Below are positions 1 to 8,227 of a stretch of 64,000 nucleotides of DNA, piece by piece. The notes below the pieces were generated by a model. It was given only the letters and a program-made list of their open reading frames with translations. It was not told where the DNA came from and did no database searches. This stretch comes from Streptomyces cinnabarinus (GTDB lineage Bacteria; Actinomycetota; Actinomycetes; Streptomycetales; Streptomycetaceae), in the NCBI RefSeq assembly GCF_027270315.1, contig NZ_CP114413.1, forward strand, positions 5,394,001 through 5,458,000. Reading direction: 5' to 3'. Position 1 is the stretch's first letter; every line of letters starts with the position of its first letter. A program made the translations under genes and the position numbers.

Positions 1-153
1 CTGCCGGAGAACCAGCGCGAGCTGCTGCTGCTGCGCATCGCCGTGGGGTTGACCGCGGAAGAGACGGGTCAGATGTTGGGAATGTCACCCGGAGCGGTGC
101 GCGTGGCCCAGCACCGGGCACTGAGCAGGCTCCGGGCCCTCGCGGAGCAGTAA
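1..153 (+). CDS. shbA: C-terminal end of an ECF-type RNA polymerase sigma factor (5' cut by window edge)
   Basis: Fifty codons in frame 1 end at the TAA at 151-153. They encode a sigma region 4 helix-turn-helix: LPENQRELLLLRI, then GLTAEETGQMLGMSPGAVRV as the recognition helix region, then ALSRLRALAEQ. Region 4 contacts the -35 element, so this is the end of a sigma-70 family protein. In streptomycetes the gene just upstream of guaB is, as I recall, shbA, an ECF sigma that drives the principal sigma gene hrdB. The symbol rests on that position, not on the fifty residues seen. A 141-bp gap separates it from guaB. Confidence 0.7.
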   Translation: MPENQRELLLLRIAVGLTAEETGQMLGMSPGAVRVAQHRALSRLRALAEQ

Positions 154-294
154 CCGGCCTTTGCTGAACAGGCGCCGCCTTCACTCCGTACGAACATACG
201 AAGCCCGGGGGTACCCGGAACCGTGGAATTTGCTACCCCCGCTTCCCGTTAGCATGGACATCCGCACCGATCAAGGCCATTTGGGGAAGGTGTC

Positions 295-1800
295 ATGACT
301 GCCAACGTCGACGGAGTGCCCGCCAAATTCGCGACACTCGGGCTGACCTACGACGATGTGCTGCTGCTGCCGGGCGCGTCGGACATGGCGCCCGACGAGA
401 TCGACACCGCCTCGTACGTCTCCAAGAACGTGCGGGTGAACATCCCGCTGCTGTCCGCCGCCATGGACAAGGTCACCGAGTCGCGGATGGCGATCGCGAT
501 GGCCCGCCAGGGCGGCGTCGGCGTGCTGCACCGCAATCTCTCCATCGAGGACCAGGCCAATCAGGTCGACCTGGTCAAGCGCTCCGAGTCCGGCATGGTG
601 GCCGACCCGATCACCGTGCACCCGGACGCGACCCTCGCCGAGGCCGACGCGCTGTGCGCCAAGTTCCGCATCAGCGGCGTCCCCGTCACCGACGGCGACA
701 AGAAGCTCCTCGGCATCGTCACCAACCGTGACATGGCCTTCGAGACGGACCGCTCGCGCCGTGTCCGCGAGGTCATGACGCCGATGCCGCTGGTCACCGG
801 CAAGGTCGGCACCACCGGTGTCGAGGCCATGGAGCTGCTGCGCAAGCACAAGATCGAGAAGCTGCCGCTGGTCGACGACTCGGGCGTCCTCAAGGGCCTG
901 ATCACGGTCAAGGACTTCGTCAAGGCGGAGCAGTACCCGAACGCCGCGAAGGACGCCGAGGGCCGGCTGCTGGTCGGCGCCGCGGTCGGCGTGGCCGGTG
1001 ACGCCTTCGAGCGCGCCCAGGCCCTGATCGAGGTGGGTGTCGACTTCATCGTCGTGGACACCGCGCACGGCCACTCCCGGCTGGTCGGCGACATGGTCGC
1101 CAAGATCAAGTCGAACTCGTCCGGCGTCGACGTCATCGGCGGCAACATCGCCACGAGGGACGGCGCCCAGGCGCTGATCGACGCCGGTGTGGACGGCATC
1201 AAGGTCGGCGTCGGCCCCGGCTCCATCTGCACCACCCGCGTCGTCGCCGGCATCGGCGTCCCGCAGGTCACCGCCATCTACGAGGCGTCCCTCGCCGCCA
1301 AGGAGGCCGGTGTCCCGGTCATCGGCGACGGCGGCCTGCAGTACTCCGGCGACATCGCCAAGGCCCTGGTCGCGGGCGCCGACACGGTGATGCTCGGCTC
1401 GCTGCTCGCGGGCTGCGAGGAGTCGCCGGGCGAGCTGATGTTCATCAACGGCAAGCAGTTCAAGTCGTACCGCGGCATGGGCTCGCTCGGTGCCATGCAG
1501 TCCCGCGGCGACCGCAAGTCGTTCTCCAAGGACCGCTACTTCCAGGAGGGCGTCGCCTCCGACGAGCAGCTCGTGCCCGAGGGCATCGAGGGCCAGGTCC
1601 CCTACCGCGGCCCGCTCTCCTCGGTCGTCCACCAGCTGGTCGGCGGTCTGCGCCAGTCGATGTTCTACGTCGGCGGCCGGACCGTGCCGGACCTCCAGGC
1701 CAACGGCCGGTTCGTGCGGATCACGTCGGCGGGTCTGAAGGAGTCGCACCCGCACGACATTCAGATGACGGTCGAGGCGCCGAACTACAGCCGCAAGTAG
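295..1800 (+). CDS. guaB: Inosine-5'-monophosphate dehydrogenase GuaB
   Basis: Catalyses NAD-dependent oxidation of IMP to XMP, the committed step of GMP synthesis, in the cytoplasm as a tetramer. The 501-residue length is normal for the full family. It starts with the LTYDDVLLLPG signature near residue 17. Two CBS domains (about residues 95-215: MVADPITVHPDATL and REVMTPMPLV) interrupt the TIM barrel. The catalytic loop GSICTTR carries Cys312, and the flap region with SRGDRKS lies near residue 405. The ATG at 295 follows GGGGAAGG at 283-290. Its paralogue guaB3 lies 106 bp downstream, past a strong hairpin, and guaA, which finishes GMP synthesis, is at 25.4 kb. Confidence 0.97.
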   Translation: MTANVDGVPAKFATLGLTYDDVLLLPGASDMAPDEIDTASYVSKNVRVNIPLLSAAMDKVTESRMAIAMARQGGVGVLHRNLSIEDQANQVDLVKRSESGMVADPITVHPDATLAEADALCAKFRISGVPVTDGDKKLLGIVTNRDMAFETDRSRRVREVMTPMPLVTGKVGTTGVEAMELLRKHKIEKLPLVDDSGVLKGLITVKDFVKAEQYPNAAKDAEGRLLVGAAVGVAGDAFERAQALIEVGVDFIVVDTAHGHSRLVGDMVAKIKSNSSGVDVIGGNIATRDGAQALIDAGVDGIKVGVGPGSICTTRVVAGIGVPQVTAIYEASLAAKEAGVPVIGDGGLQYSGDIAKALVAGADTVMLGSLLAGCEESPGELMFINGKQFKSYRGMGSLGAMQSRGDRKSFSKDRYFQEGVASDEQLVPEGIEGQVPYRGPLSSVVHQLVGGLRQSMFYVGGRTVPDLQANGRFVRITSAGLKESHPHDIQMTVEAPNYSRK

Positions 1801-1816
1801 TCGCCGGTCTCACTCA

Positions 1817-1846
1817 GGGCGGTCCCGGGATGCTCCGGGGCCGCCC
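1817..1846 (+). terminator. Stem-loop terminator after guaB
   Basis: A 12-bp stem (1817-1828 with 1835-1846, one U-G wobble) closes a 6-base loop GATGCT 16 bases after the guaB stop. There is no U-tract, as is common in Streptomyces. It separates guaB from guaB3, so the two are probably only partly co-transcribed. Confidence 0.7.
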
Positions 1847-1906
1847 TCGCCGTGCCCGTCGGCGATACTGGTAGACGCTGCAACGCATCAGGGAAAGGCC
1901 ACAGAC

Positions 1907-3031
1907 GTGACTGAGATCGAGATCGGGCGCGGCAAGCGCGGCCGCCGGGCGTACGCCTTCGACGACATCGCCGTCGTCCCGAGCCGCCGTACGCGAGACC
2001 CGAAGGAGGTCTCGATCGCCTGGCAGATCGACGCCTACCGCTTCGAGCTGCCGTTCCTGGCCGCCCCCATGGACTCGGTCGTCTCCCCGGCCACCGCGAT
2101 CCGCATCGGCGAGCTCGGCGGCCTCGGCGTGCTCAACCTCGAAGGCCTGTGGACGCGGTACGAGGACCCGCAGCCGCTGCTCGACGAGATCGCGGAGCTG
2201 CCCACGGAGGCCGCCACCCGCCGCCTCCAGGAGATCTACGCGGCCCCTATCAAGGAGGAGCTGATCGGGCAGCGCATCAAGGAGGTGCGCGACTCCGGCG
2301 TGGTCACGGCCGCCGCGCTCTCCCCGCAGCGCACCGCCCAGTTCTCCAAGGCGGTCGTCGACGCGGGCGTGGACATCTTCGTCATCCGCGGCACGACGGT
2401 CTCCGCCGAGCATGTCTCCGGTTCGCACGAGCCGCTGAACCTGAAGCAGTTCATCTACGAGCTCGACGTCCCGGTGATCGTCGGCGGCTGCGCCACGTAC
2501 ACCGCAGCCCTGCACCTGATGCGCACCGGCGCGGCGGGCGTCCTGGTCGGCTTCGGCGGCGGCGCCGCGCACACCACGCGCAACGTCCTCGGCATCCGTG
2601 TCCCGATGGCGACGGCGGTCGCCGACGTGGCGGCGGCCCGCCGGGACTACATGGACGAGTCCGGCGGCCGGTACGTCCACGTGATCGCCGACGGCGGCGT
2701 GGGCTTCTCCGGCGACCTCCCCAAGGCCGTCGCCTGCGGCGCGGACGCCGTGATGATGGGCTCCCCGCTGGCCCGCGCGACCGACGCGCCGGGCCGCGGC
2801 CACCACTGGGGCATGGAGGCCGTCAACGAGGAGCTGCCGCGCGGCAAGAAGGTCGACCTCGGCACGGTCGGCACCATCGAGGAGGTCCTGACGGGCCCGT
2901 CGCACACCCCCGACGGTTCCATGAACTTCTTCGGTGCGCTGCGGCGGGCGATGTCCACGACCGGGTACAGCGAGCTGAAGGAGTTCCAGCGGGTCGAGGT
3001 GACGGTGGCTGATTCGCAGCATCAGCGGTAG
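1907..3031 (+). CDS. guaB3: GuaB3 family IMP dehydrogenase-related protein without catalytic Cys
   Basis: This 374-residue protein is an IMPDH/GMP-reductase fold TIM barrel without CBS domains, the usual form of actinobacterial GuaB3. It opens with RRAYAFDDIAVVPSRRTRDP and contains the phosphate-binding IADGGVGFSGD region near residue 262. Where IMPDH has GSICTTR, this protein reads GGAAHTTR, so the nucleophile Cys is replaced by His222. Classical IMP oxidation through a thioimidate is therefore unlikely. Cyanobacterial GuaB3 has been reported to act as a GMP reductase, but I cannot assign an activity here. The GTG at 1907 follows GGGAAAGG at 1891-1898. Transcription is with guaB. Confidence 0.93.
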   Translation: MTEIEIGRGKRGRRAYAFDDIAVVPSRRTRDPKEVSIAWQIDAYRFELPFLAAPMDSVVSPATAIRIGELGGLGVLNLEGLWTRYEDPQPLLDEIAELPTEAATRRLQEIYAAPIKEELIGQRIKEVRDSGVVTAAALSPQRTAQFSKAVVDAGVDIFVIRGTTVSAEHVSGSHEPLNLKQFIYELDVPVIVGGCATYTAALHLMRTGAAGVLVGFGGGAAHTTRNVLGIRVPMATAVADVAAARRDYMDESGGRYVHVIADGGVGFSGDLPKAVACGADAVMMGSPLARATDAPGRGHHWGMEAVNEELPRGKKVDLGTVGTIEEVLTGPSHTPDGSMNFFGALRRAMSTTGYSELKEFQRVEVTVADSQHQR

Positions 3032-3044
3032 GTCTTACGACGCG

Positions 3045-3082
3045 GAAGGGGCCGGTTGCCTGGCGAGGCGACCGGCCCTTTC
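3045..3082 (+). terminator. Stem-loop terminator after guaB3
   Basis: A 16-bp stem (3045-3060 with 3067-3082, two wobble pairs) closes a 6-base loop TGGCGA starting 13 bases after the guaB3 stop. It is a strong rho-independent type terminator. It isolates the structured interval at 3.1-3.6 kb from guaB3 transcription. Confidence 0.8.
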
Positions 3083-3194
3083 GCATGCCCGGCGTGGCGT
3101 GTGGTGGGGGCGCGTGGTTGCGTTCGGGGCGAATACGGGCTGGTCGGCAGGGTCGAGGGCGATAACGTCCGTATCGGCGCCCCAGGTTGCTGGA

Positions 3195-3300
3195 GCGCCC
3201 CCTTCCAAGGATTTGGTTCCGGACCCCGCTCCTCGGGGCCCGACCCGATTTCCAACGGACCGCCTACCGGGTCAATGGGCGGCGTCGTGGAAGGGGGCGC
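3195..3300 (+). promoter_or_regulatory. Candidate structured RNA leader that sequesters a ribosome binding site
   Basis: Three nested helices are visible. A perfect 13-bp closing stem pairs 3195-3207 with 3288-3300. A 5-bp hairpin pairs 3224-3228 with 3234-3238. A 6-bp hairpin pairs 3242-3247 with 3268-3273. Together they make a three-way junction of about 106 nt. The 3' strand of the closing stem contains GGAAGGGGG, the Shine-Dalgarno of a 31-codon ORF starting at 3303, so folding would hide the ribosome site. I do not recognise it as a known riboswitch class. No protein gene explains the conservation of base pairing. The function (ligand, temperature or RNA-protein control) is open. Confidence 0.5.
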
Positions 3301-3302
3301 CC

Positions 3303-3398
3303 ATGGGACGTCACCGCAAGCCCACTCGCTGGGATCGGATCCGTCTGTGGATGGTGAAGTGCCGGAGGAGGTGGATCTTGCGGATTTCCGGATGGTGA
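3303..3398 (+). CDS. Putative 31-residue Arg/Trp-rich cationic peptide
   Basis: ATG at 3303 sits five bases after GGAAGGGGG (3289-3297), and the stop is TGA at 3396-3398. The peptide starts MGRHRKPTRWDRIRLW and ends RISGW. It holds nine Arg, two Lys, four Trp and one Cys in 31 residues, so it is very basic and amphipathic. I do not recognise a family. Its ribosome site lies inside the closing stem of the structured leader at 3195-3300, and its stop overlaps the start of the tandem hairpin repeat. It could be a leader peptide, a small toxin or antimicrobial-like peptide, or a chance ORF in a non-coding RNA. Confidence 0.35.
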   Translation: MGRHRKPTRWDRIRLWMVKCRRRWILRISGW

Positions 3399-3590
3399 GC
3401 GGCCGCCCCCACACAACCTAGGGGCGGACACTCCGCGCACCACCCAGGAGCCTGCCGCAGTGACCGCTGCGGTGGGCTCCACCCAGTGGGTGGATTTGGT
3501 GAGCGGCCGCCGCCACGCAAACTAGGGGCGGACACTCCGTGAACCATCCAGGAGCCTGCCGCAGTGACCTCTGCGGTGGGCTCCACCTGT
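3395..3590 (+). repeat. Two tandem copies (104-bp period) of a double-hairpin element
   Basis: Copy 1 starts at GTGAGCGGCCGCC (3395) and copy 2 at 3499, exactly 104 bp apart; about 90 bp of each are nearly identical. Each carries a 14-bp stem with a 6-base loop: 3447-3460 with 3467-3480 (loop TGACCG), and 3551-3564 with 3571-3584 (loop TGACCT). Copy 1 also has a 7-bp hairpin, CCGCCCC (3403-3409) with GGGGCGG (3421-3427), which is degraded in copy 2. The differences fall mainly in loops and linkers while the large stem is intact, which suggests selection on structure. No protein gene covers the region. I cannot name it. Confidence 0.75.
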
Positions 3591-3659
3591 GTCCAAAGTA
3601 CGGGCGCCGGGTGCCGCACGCCACCAGCCCCGAGGCTCAGTAACCCCGCGCGCCCCTCT

Positions 3660-4868
3660 TCACAACCTGTGCGCCGCCCCCGTAGGCGTAGCCCCCCGCG
3701 TGTCCAGCAGCAGTTGCGCCTTCACCGACAGCCCCTGCAAGTCGTACGTCCGATGCTGCTGGAGCAGGATCGTCAGGTCCGCGTCGGCCGCCGCCTCGTA
3801 CAGGGAGTCCGCTCGGGGGAGTGGGCGGTCCAGGACGGTCCAGGACGGGATGTGGGGGTCGTGGTAGCTGACGGAGGCGCCGAGGCTCATCAGGCGGACG
3901 GCGACCTCCTCGGCGGGGGTGGACTGCTGGTCGGCGAGGTCCGCCTTGTAGGTGACTCCGAGGAGCAGTACGCGTGCGCCCCGCGCCGACTTTCCGTGCT
4001 CGTTCAGGAGGGTCGCGGCGCGCTGGACGACGTAACGGGGCATCTGGTGGTTGACCTGCTGGGCGAGTTCGACCATGCGCAGGGTGCGGCCGGTGTGGCC
4101 GGTCAGATCCTGGGGGACGCTGTGGCCGCCGACGCCGGGGCCGGGGCGGAAGGCGTGGAAGCCGAAGGGCTTGGTCTCGGCGCAGCGGATGACGTCCCAG
4201 AGGTCGACGCCCAAGTCGTGGCAGAGGACGGCCATTTCGTTGACGAGGGCGATGTTGACGTGGCGGAAGTTGGTCTCCAGGACCTGCACCGTCTCCGCTT
4301 CTCGCGGGCCACGCGCGCGTACCACCTTGTCGGTGAGCCGGGCGTAGAAGGCGGCGGCCGATTCCGTGCAGGCGGGAGTGAGACCGCCGATCACCTTCGG
4401 GGTGTTGGCGGGGGTGAAGTCGCGGTTGCCGGGGTCGACGCGGCTGGGGGAGTAGGCGAGATGGAAATCGCGGCCCGCGCGGAGGCCCGAACCTTCTTCG
4501 AGGAGGGGGCGCAGGAGCTCCTCGGTGGTGCCGGGCGGGACCGGTGACTCCAGGACGACCGTGGTGTGCGGGCGCATCCGGCCGGCCAGGGTACGGGCGG
4601 CGGCCTCCACCTGGGTGAGGTCGAGACCGCCGTCCGCCCCGCGCGGGGTCGGCGCGCAGATGACCGCGGTGCGCACCCGTCCGAGTTCGGCCGGGCTGGT
4701 GGCGTGCCGGAAGCCCGCCGCGAGCATGCGGCGCAGTTCGGCGGGGCTGAGGGAGCCTGATTCGGGCCCCGTGCGGTACCCGAGCGTGGGGATGCCGGCC
4801 GCCACGGCTGCCTGGGCCAGGGGCAGGCCGTACGGGCCGAGTCCGATGACGGCGAGATCTGCGGGCAT
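3660..4868 (-). CDS. UDP-glucose/GDP-mannose dehydrogenase family protein with Ser at the catalytic Cys site
   Basis: A 402-residue nucleotide-sugar dehydrogenase fold. The Rossmann motif LAVIGLGPYGLPLA is at the N-terminus, a central helical domain contains VLETNFRHVNIALVNE near residue 210, and the C-terminal domain has GVTYKADLADQQSTPAEEV near residue 305. The family oxidises a sugar 6-OH twice via a thiohemiacetal on Cys in GG(H/S)C. Here the codon is AGC: GPGVGGHSVPQDL, Ser250. The closest family motif is that of UDP-ManNAc dehydrogenases. The Ser should block or alter the second oxidation. ATG at 4868 is preceded by GGAAGG about 12 bases upstream. It stands alone, convergent with the hairpin region and divergent from glpD. 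The 293-bp gap to glpD shows no clear motif. Confidence 0.88.
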   Translation of the reverse strand: MPADLAVIGLGPYGLPLAQAAVAAGIPTLGYRTGPESGSLSPAELRRMLAAGFRHATSPAELGRVRTAVICAPTPRGADGGLDLTQVEAAARTLAGRMRPHTTVVLESPVPPGTTEELLRPLLEEGSGLRAGRDFHLAYSPSRVDPGNRDFTPANTPKVIGGLTPACTESAAAFYARLTDKVVRARGPREAETVQVLETNFRHVNIALVNEMAVLCHDLGVDLWDVIRCAETKPFGFHAFRPGPGVGGHSVPQDLTGHTGRTLRMVELAQQVNHQMPRYVVQRAATLLNEHGKSARGARVLLLGVTYKADLADQQSTPAEEVAVRLMSLGASVSYHDPHIPSWTVLDRPLPRADSLYEAAADADLTILLQQHRTYDLQGLSVKAQLLLDTRGATPTGAAHRL

Positions 4869-5161
4869 GGCGTGGGCCGTCCTTCCCAGTAACCGAAGCG
4901 GGACAGGTGCGCAAGCCCGGTGGACAGAATGAGCGAGCGCAATGTCAGACTAGGAGTAAATATGACCGAAATACGGGATTGATCACCTGTGTCTTTCTGG
5001 CGAGTGGGCGACACCCGACGGACAGGTCCGTGAAAGTTGTCCACAGGCTGGGGGTGACTGGTGGCTGAAGTCGGGCAACCCGGTCAGAATTTGGGCATGG
5101 GGGATCCGAACGGGCCGCCCCCCACGGGAGCGGCCGGTGCGACCTACAGCGGGAGGCAGCG

Positions 5162-6868
5162 GTGAGGACAGCGACACTGGGGCCGGCGCAGCGCGCCGAG
5201 TCACTCGCATCAATGGCCGAGCGCGAGCTGGACGTGCTGGTCGTGGGAGCCGGCGTGGTCGGCGCGGGCACCGCGCTCGACGCGGTGACCCGGGGCCTGT
5301 CCACCGGTCTGGTCGAGGCGCGTGACTGGGCGTCGGGCACCTCCAGCAGGTCCAGCAAGCTGATCCACGGCGGCCTGCGCTATCTGGAGATGCTCGACTT
5401 CGCCCTCGTCCGCGAGGCCCTCAAGGAACGCGGCCTGCTCCTGGAACGCCTCGCCCCGCACCTGGTGAAGCCCGTCCCGTTCCTCTACCCCCTCCAGCAC
5501 CAGGGCTGGGAGCGCCTCTACGCCGGTTCCGGCGTCGCCCTCTACGACGCCATGTCGATGGCACGCGGCCACGGCCGGGGCCTGCCCATGCACCGCCACC
5601 TGAGCCGCCGTCACGCCCTGCGCATCGCCCCCGCCTTGAAGAAGGACGCCCTCGTCGGCGCGCTTCAGTACTACGACGCCCAGATGGACGACGCCCGCTA
5701 TGTCGCCACCCTCGTCCGCACCGCCGCCGCCTACGGCGCCAAGGTCGCCAACCGCGCCCGGGTCACCGGATTCCTGCGCGAGGGCGAACGCGTCGTCGGC
5801 GCCCGGGTGCAGGATGTCGAGGCGGGCGGGGAGTACGAGATCCACGCCAAGCAGATCGTGAACGCCACCGGCGTATGGACCGACGACACCCAGGCCATGG
5901 TGGGCGAGCGGGGACAGTTCCACGTCCGCGCCTCCAAGGGCATCCACCTGGTCGTGCCCAAGGACCGCATCCACTCGATCACCGGCCTCATCCTCCGCAC
6001 CGAGAAGTCCGTCCTCTTCGTCATCCCCTGGGGACGGCACTGGATCATCGGCACCACGGACACCGACTGGGACCTCGACAAGGCACACCCGGCCGCCTCC
6101 AGCGCGGACATCGACTACATCCTCGAACATGTGAACTCCGTGCTCGCGGTGCCGCTCACCCGCGACGACGTCCAGGGCGTCTACGCGGGCCTCAGGCCTC
6201 TGCTGGCCGGCGAGTCCGACGCCACCAGCAAGCTCTCCCGCGAGCACACCGTGGCCCATCCCGTGCCGGGCCTCGTCGTGGTGGCGGGCGGCAAGTACAC
6301 GACCTACCGGGTCATGGCCAAGGACGCGGTCGACGAGGCGGTGCACGGACTCGACATGCGCGTCGCCGAATGCGTCACCGAGGACATCCCGTTGCTGGGC
6401 GCCGAGGGCTACCGGGCGCTGTGGAACGCGCGGGCGCGCATCGCCGCCCGCACCGGGCTTCATGTGGTGCGCGTGGAACACCTGTTGAACCGCTACGGCG
6501 CGCTCACCGAGGAGGTACTCGACCTCGTCGCCGCGGACCCCTCACTCGGCGAGCCGCTGCGCGCGGCCGAGGACTATCTGCGCGCCGAGGTGGTGTACGC
6601 CGCCTCGCACGAGGGCGCACGGCACCTGGACGACGTCCTGACCCGGCGCACCCGCATCTCCATCGAGACCTTCGACCGCGGCACGCTCAGCGCCCGCGAG
6701 GCGGCCGAGCTGATGGCACCCGTGCTCGGCTGGGACAAGGACCAGATCGAGCGCGAGGTCGAGCACTACGAGAAGCGGGTGGAGGCGGAGCGGGAGTCCC
6801 AGCGCCAGCCGGACGATCTGACGGCGGACGCGGCACGGCTGGGGGCTCCGGACATCGTGCCGCTCTGA
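5162..6868 (+). CDS. glpD: FAD-dependent glycerol-3-phosphate dehydrogenase
   Basis: Oxidises sn-glycerol-3-phosphate to dihydroxyacetone phosphate at the membrane, passing electrons to quinone. The 568 residues are of normal length. The FAD-binding dinucleotide motif VVGAGVVGAGTALDAVTRGL is at about residues 28-47, followed by SSRSSKLIHGGLRYL, typical of GlpD/GlpA. Further motifs are GRHWIIGTTDTDWD and GGKYTTYRVMAKDAVD. The C-terminal helical domain carries the usual alpha-glycerophosphate oxidase extension. The GTG at 5162 follows GGGAGG at 5151-5156. An internal ATG at 5213 (MAERELDV) is a possible alternative start. No glycerol kinase or facilitator is adjacent, so it is a stand-alone copy. 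Confidence 0.95.
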   Translation: MRTATLGPAQRAESLASMAERELDVLVVGAGVVGAGTALDAVTRGLSTGLVEARDWASGTSSRSSKLIHGGLRYLEMLDFALVREALKERGLLLERLAPHLVKPVPFLYPLQHQGWERLYAGSGVALYDAMSMARGHGRGLPMHRHLSRRHALRIAPALKKDALVGALQYYDAQMDDARYVATLVRTAAAYGAKVANRARVTGFLREGERVVGARVQDVEAGGEYEIHAKQIVNATGVWTDDTQAMVGERGQFHVRASKGIHLVVPKDRIHSITGLILRTEKSVLFVIPWGRHWIIGTTDTDWDLDKAHPAASSADIDYILEHVNSVLAVPLTRDDVQGVYAGLRPLLAGESDATSKLSREHTVAHPVPGLVVVAGGKYTTYRVMAKDAVDEAVHGLDMRVAECVTEDIPLLGAEGYRALWNARARIAARTGLHVVRVEHLLNRYGALTEEVLDLVAADPSLGEPLRAAEDYLRAEVVYAASHEGARHLDDVLTRRTRISIETFDRGTLSAREAAELMAPVLGWDKDQIEREVEHYEKRVEAERESQRQPDDLTADAARLGAPDIVPL

Positions 6869-6953
6869 CCGGTGGGGTCTGTCTGGTCCGGTGGTCCGCT
6901 CTTCACTCGAACGAGTGTCGTGAACTGGGATCTCTGTCCGGAACCCGGCCGTT

Positions 6954-8060
6954 CTACCGGGTGCGGGGGCAGAACTCGGCGGTGAGCAACCGGGGTTCGA
7001 GGCCGGGGTCCGTCACCGCGGTCGTGTTCACCCGGAAGGTGAGGACACGGCGCCCGTCCTCGGTGGCCGCGGTGCGCACGTAGCTGCCGGAGATGCGCCC
7101 GCTGTGTCCCCACACCGTGGTGCCGCACGGCAGCTTCACGGGAAACAGGCCCATGCCGTACAAGCCGTGTGCGGTGCGGGTGTCGAGCATCTCGCGCAGC
7201 CGGCGCGGGGGCAGCAGTTCGCCGCCTAGCAGCGCCGCGTAGAAGCGGTTCAGATCGGCGAGCGTGGTCACCAGCTCACCCGCAGCTCCGGCCACCCGCG
7301 GGTCGAGCTCGGTGACGTCCAGCCCGCCCGAGGTGTAGGCGCGGCCGTGCGGGGAGGGCAGGGAAGTCCGCGAACCGGGAAAGGAGGTGCCGGTCAGACC
7401 CAGCTCAGTGATGAGCCGGCGTTCGGCCTCGGCGGCGTAGGAGCGGCCGGTGACCCGCTCGATGACCAGGCCGAGCAGGACGTAGTTGGTGTTCGAGTAG
7501 GCGAAGCGGCCACGGCCGGACGGGGGGTGGGTAAGTGCGAGCCGCACGGCCTGACGAGGGGTGAGGGGGACCAGGCCCCCGGTGTCGGCGGTGAAGTCGT
7601 ACAGGCCGCTGGTGTGGGTGAGCAGGGCACGCAGGGTCAGCGCCCGCCCGTTGTTCCCGGCTCCGCGCACCAGCCCCGGTAGATGCTCCTCCACCGTGTC
7701 GGAGAGCGACAGCCGATGTTCGTCGGCCAGTTGCAGGACGACCGTCGCGATGAAGGTCTTGGTGATGCTGCCCGCCCGGAAGTGGTCGGCGTAGGCGATA
7801 CCGGGGCCGGTGCGGGCGAAGTGGGTGCGGTCGCCGTCACCGTTGCGGTCGCGGTCGCCGTCGCGGGAGAGGAGGGCGGCGGTGGTGGGGGTGCCGTCTT
7901 CGGGGGTCAGTAGGGGGAGGAGGTCGTCCGGGGTCGGGGCCGTGGTGGCCGGGGCTGCGACTGCCGTGGTGGCGGTGGGGGTGGTGGGGGAGGGGAAGGG
8001 GGAGAGGGCAAGGAGGAAGAGGGCCACAGGAACGGCCAGTAGGGTCCGGAGCGGCGGCAT
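6954..8060 (-). CDS. Secreted serine hydrolase (class C beta-lactamase / D-Ala-D-Ala carboxypeptidase family)
   Basis: About 368 residues from the ATG at 8060, which has a near-perfect AAGGAGGA eight bases upstream; longer in-frame starts lack this. The N-terminus MPPLRTLLAVPVALFLLALSP is a signal peptide, followed by a Thr/Ala/Pro-rich linker and a short Asp/Arg/Gly repeat. Family catalytic motifs are all present: AGSITKTF (SxxK nucleophile), AYSNTNY (YxN) and WGHSGRISG (HxG). Such proteins cleave peptidoglycan stem peptides or beta-lactams outside the cell; the exact substrate cannot be read from sequence. It points away from the kinase cluster and is convergent with glpD, 85 bp away. Confidence 0.9.
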   Translation of the reverse strand: MPPLRTLLAVPVALFLLALSPFPSPTTPTATTAVAAPATTAPTPDDLLPLLTPEDGTPTTAALLSRDGDRDRNGDGDRTHFARTGPGIAYADHFRAGSITKTFIATVVLQLADEHRLSLSDTVEEHLPGLVRGAGNNGRALTLRALLTHTSGLYDFTADTGGLVPLTPRQAVRLALTHPPSGRGRFAYSNTNYVLLGLVIERVTGRSYAAEAERRLITELGLTGTSFPGSRTSLPSPHGRAYTSGGLDVTELDPRVAGAAGELVTTLADLNRFYAALLGGELLPPRRLREMLDTRTAHGLYGMGLFPVKLPCGTTVWGHSGRISGSYVRTAATEDGRRVLTFRVNTTAVTDPGLEPRLLTAEFCPRTR

Positions 8061-8227
8061 GGGGTCCTCCTTGTCGAGCCCATCATGCAGGGTGCGGAAT
8101 GCTCTGTTCCGGTGGGGGTGCCTCCGGGTGCGGGAGCTCTCGCGCACCATCGGCACCCTGGGCGTCGGGCACTTGTCGGGTGAGAGACAATGGAGGCTCT
8201 GTCAGGGCGGGTTGCATGAGGGGACGC

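Noticed and set aside
271..1755. Long open frame antisense to guaB
   Set aside because: High-GC shadow frame: guaB is certain, and the antisense product is Arg/Gly/Asp/His-rich with no domain and no ribosome site.
3264..3624. Minus-strand small frames with repeated residues across the tandem hairpins
   Set aside because: The repeated peptide comes from the 104-bp DNA duplication; no ribosome site and no conserved domain.
6904..6917. Small palindrome CACTCGAACGAGTG between glpD and the serine hydrolase gene
   Set aside because: Six base pairs with a two-base gap is too short to claim as terminator or operator.
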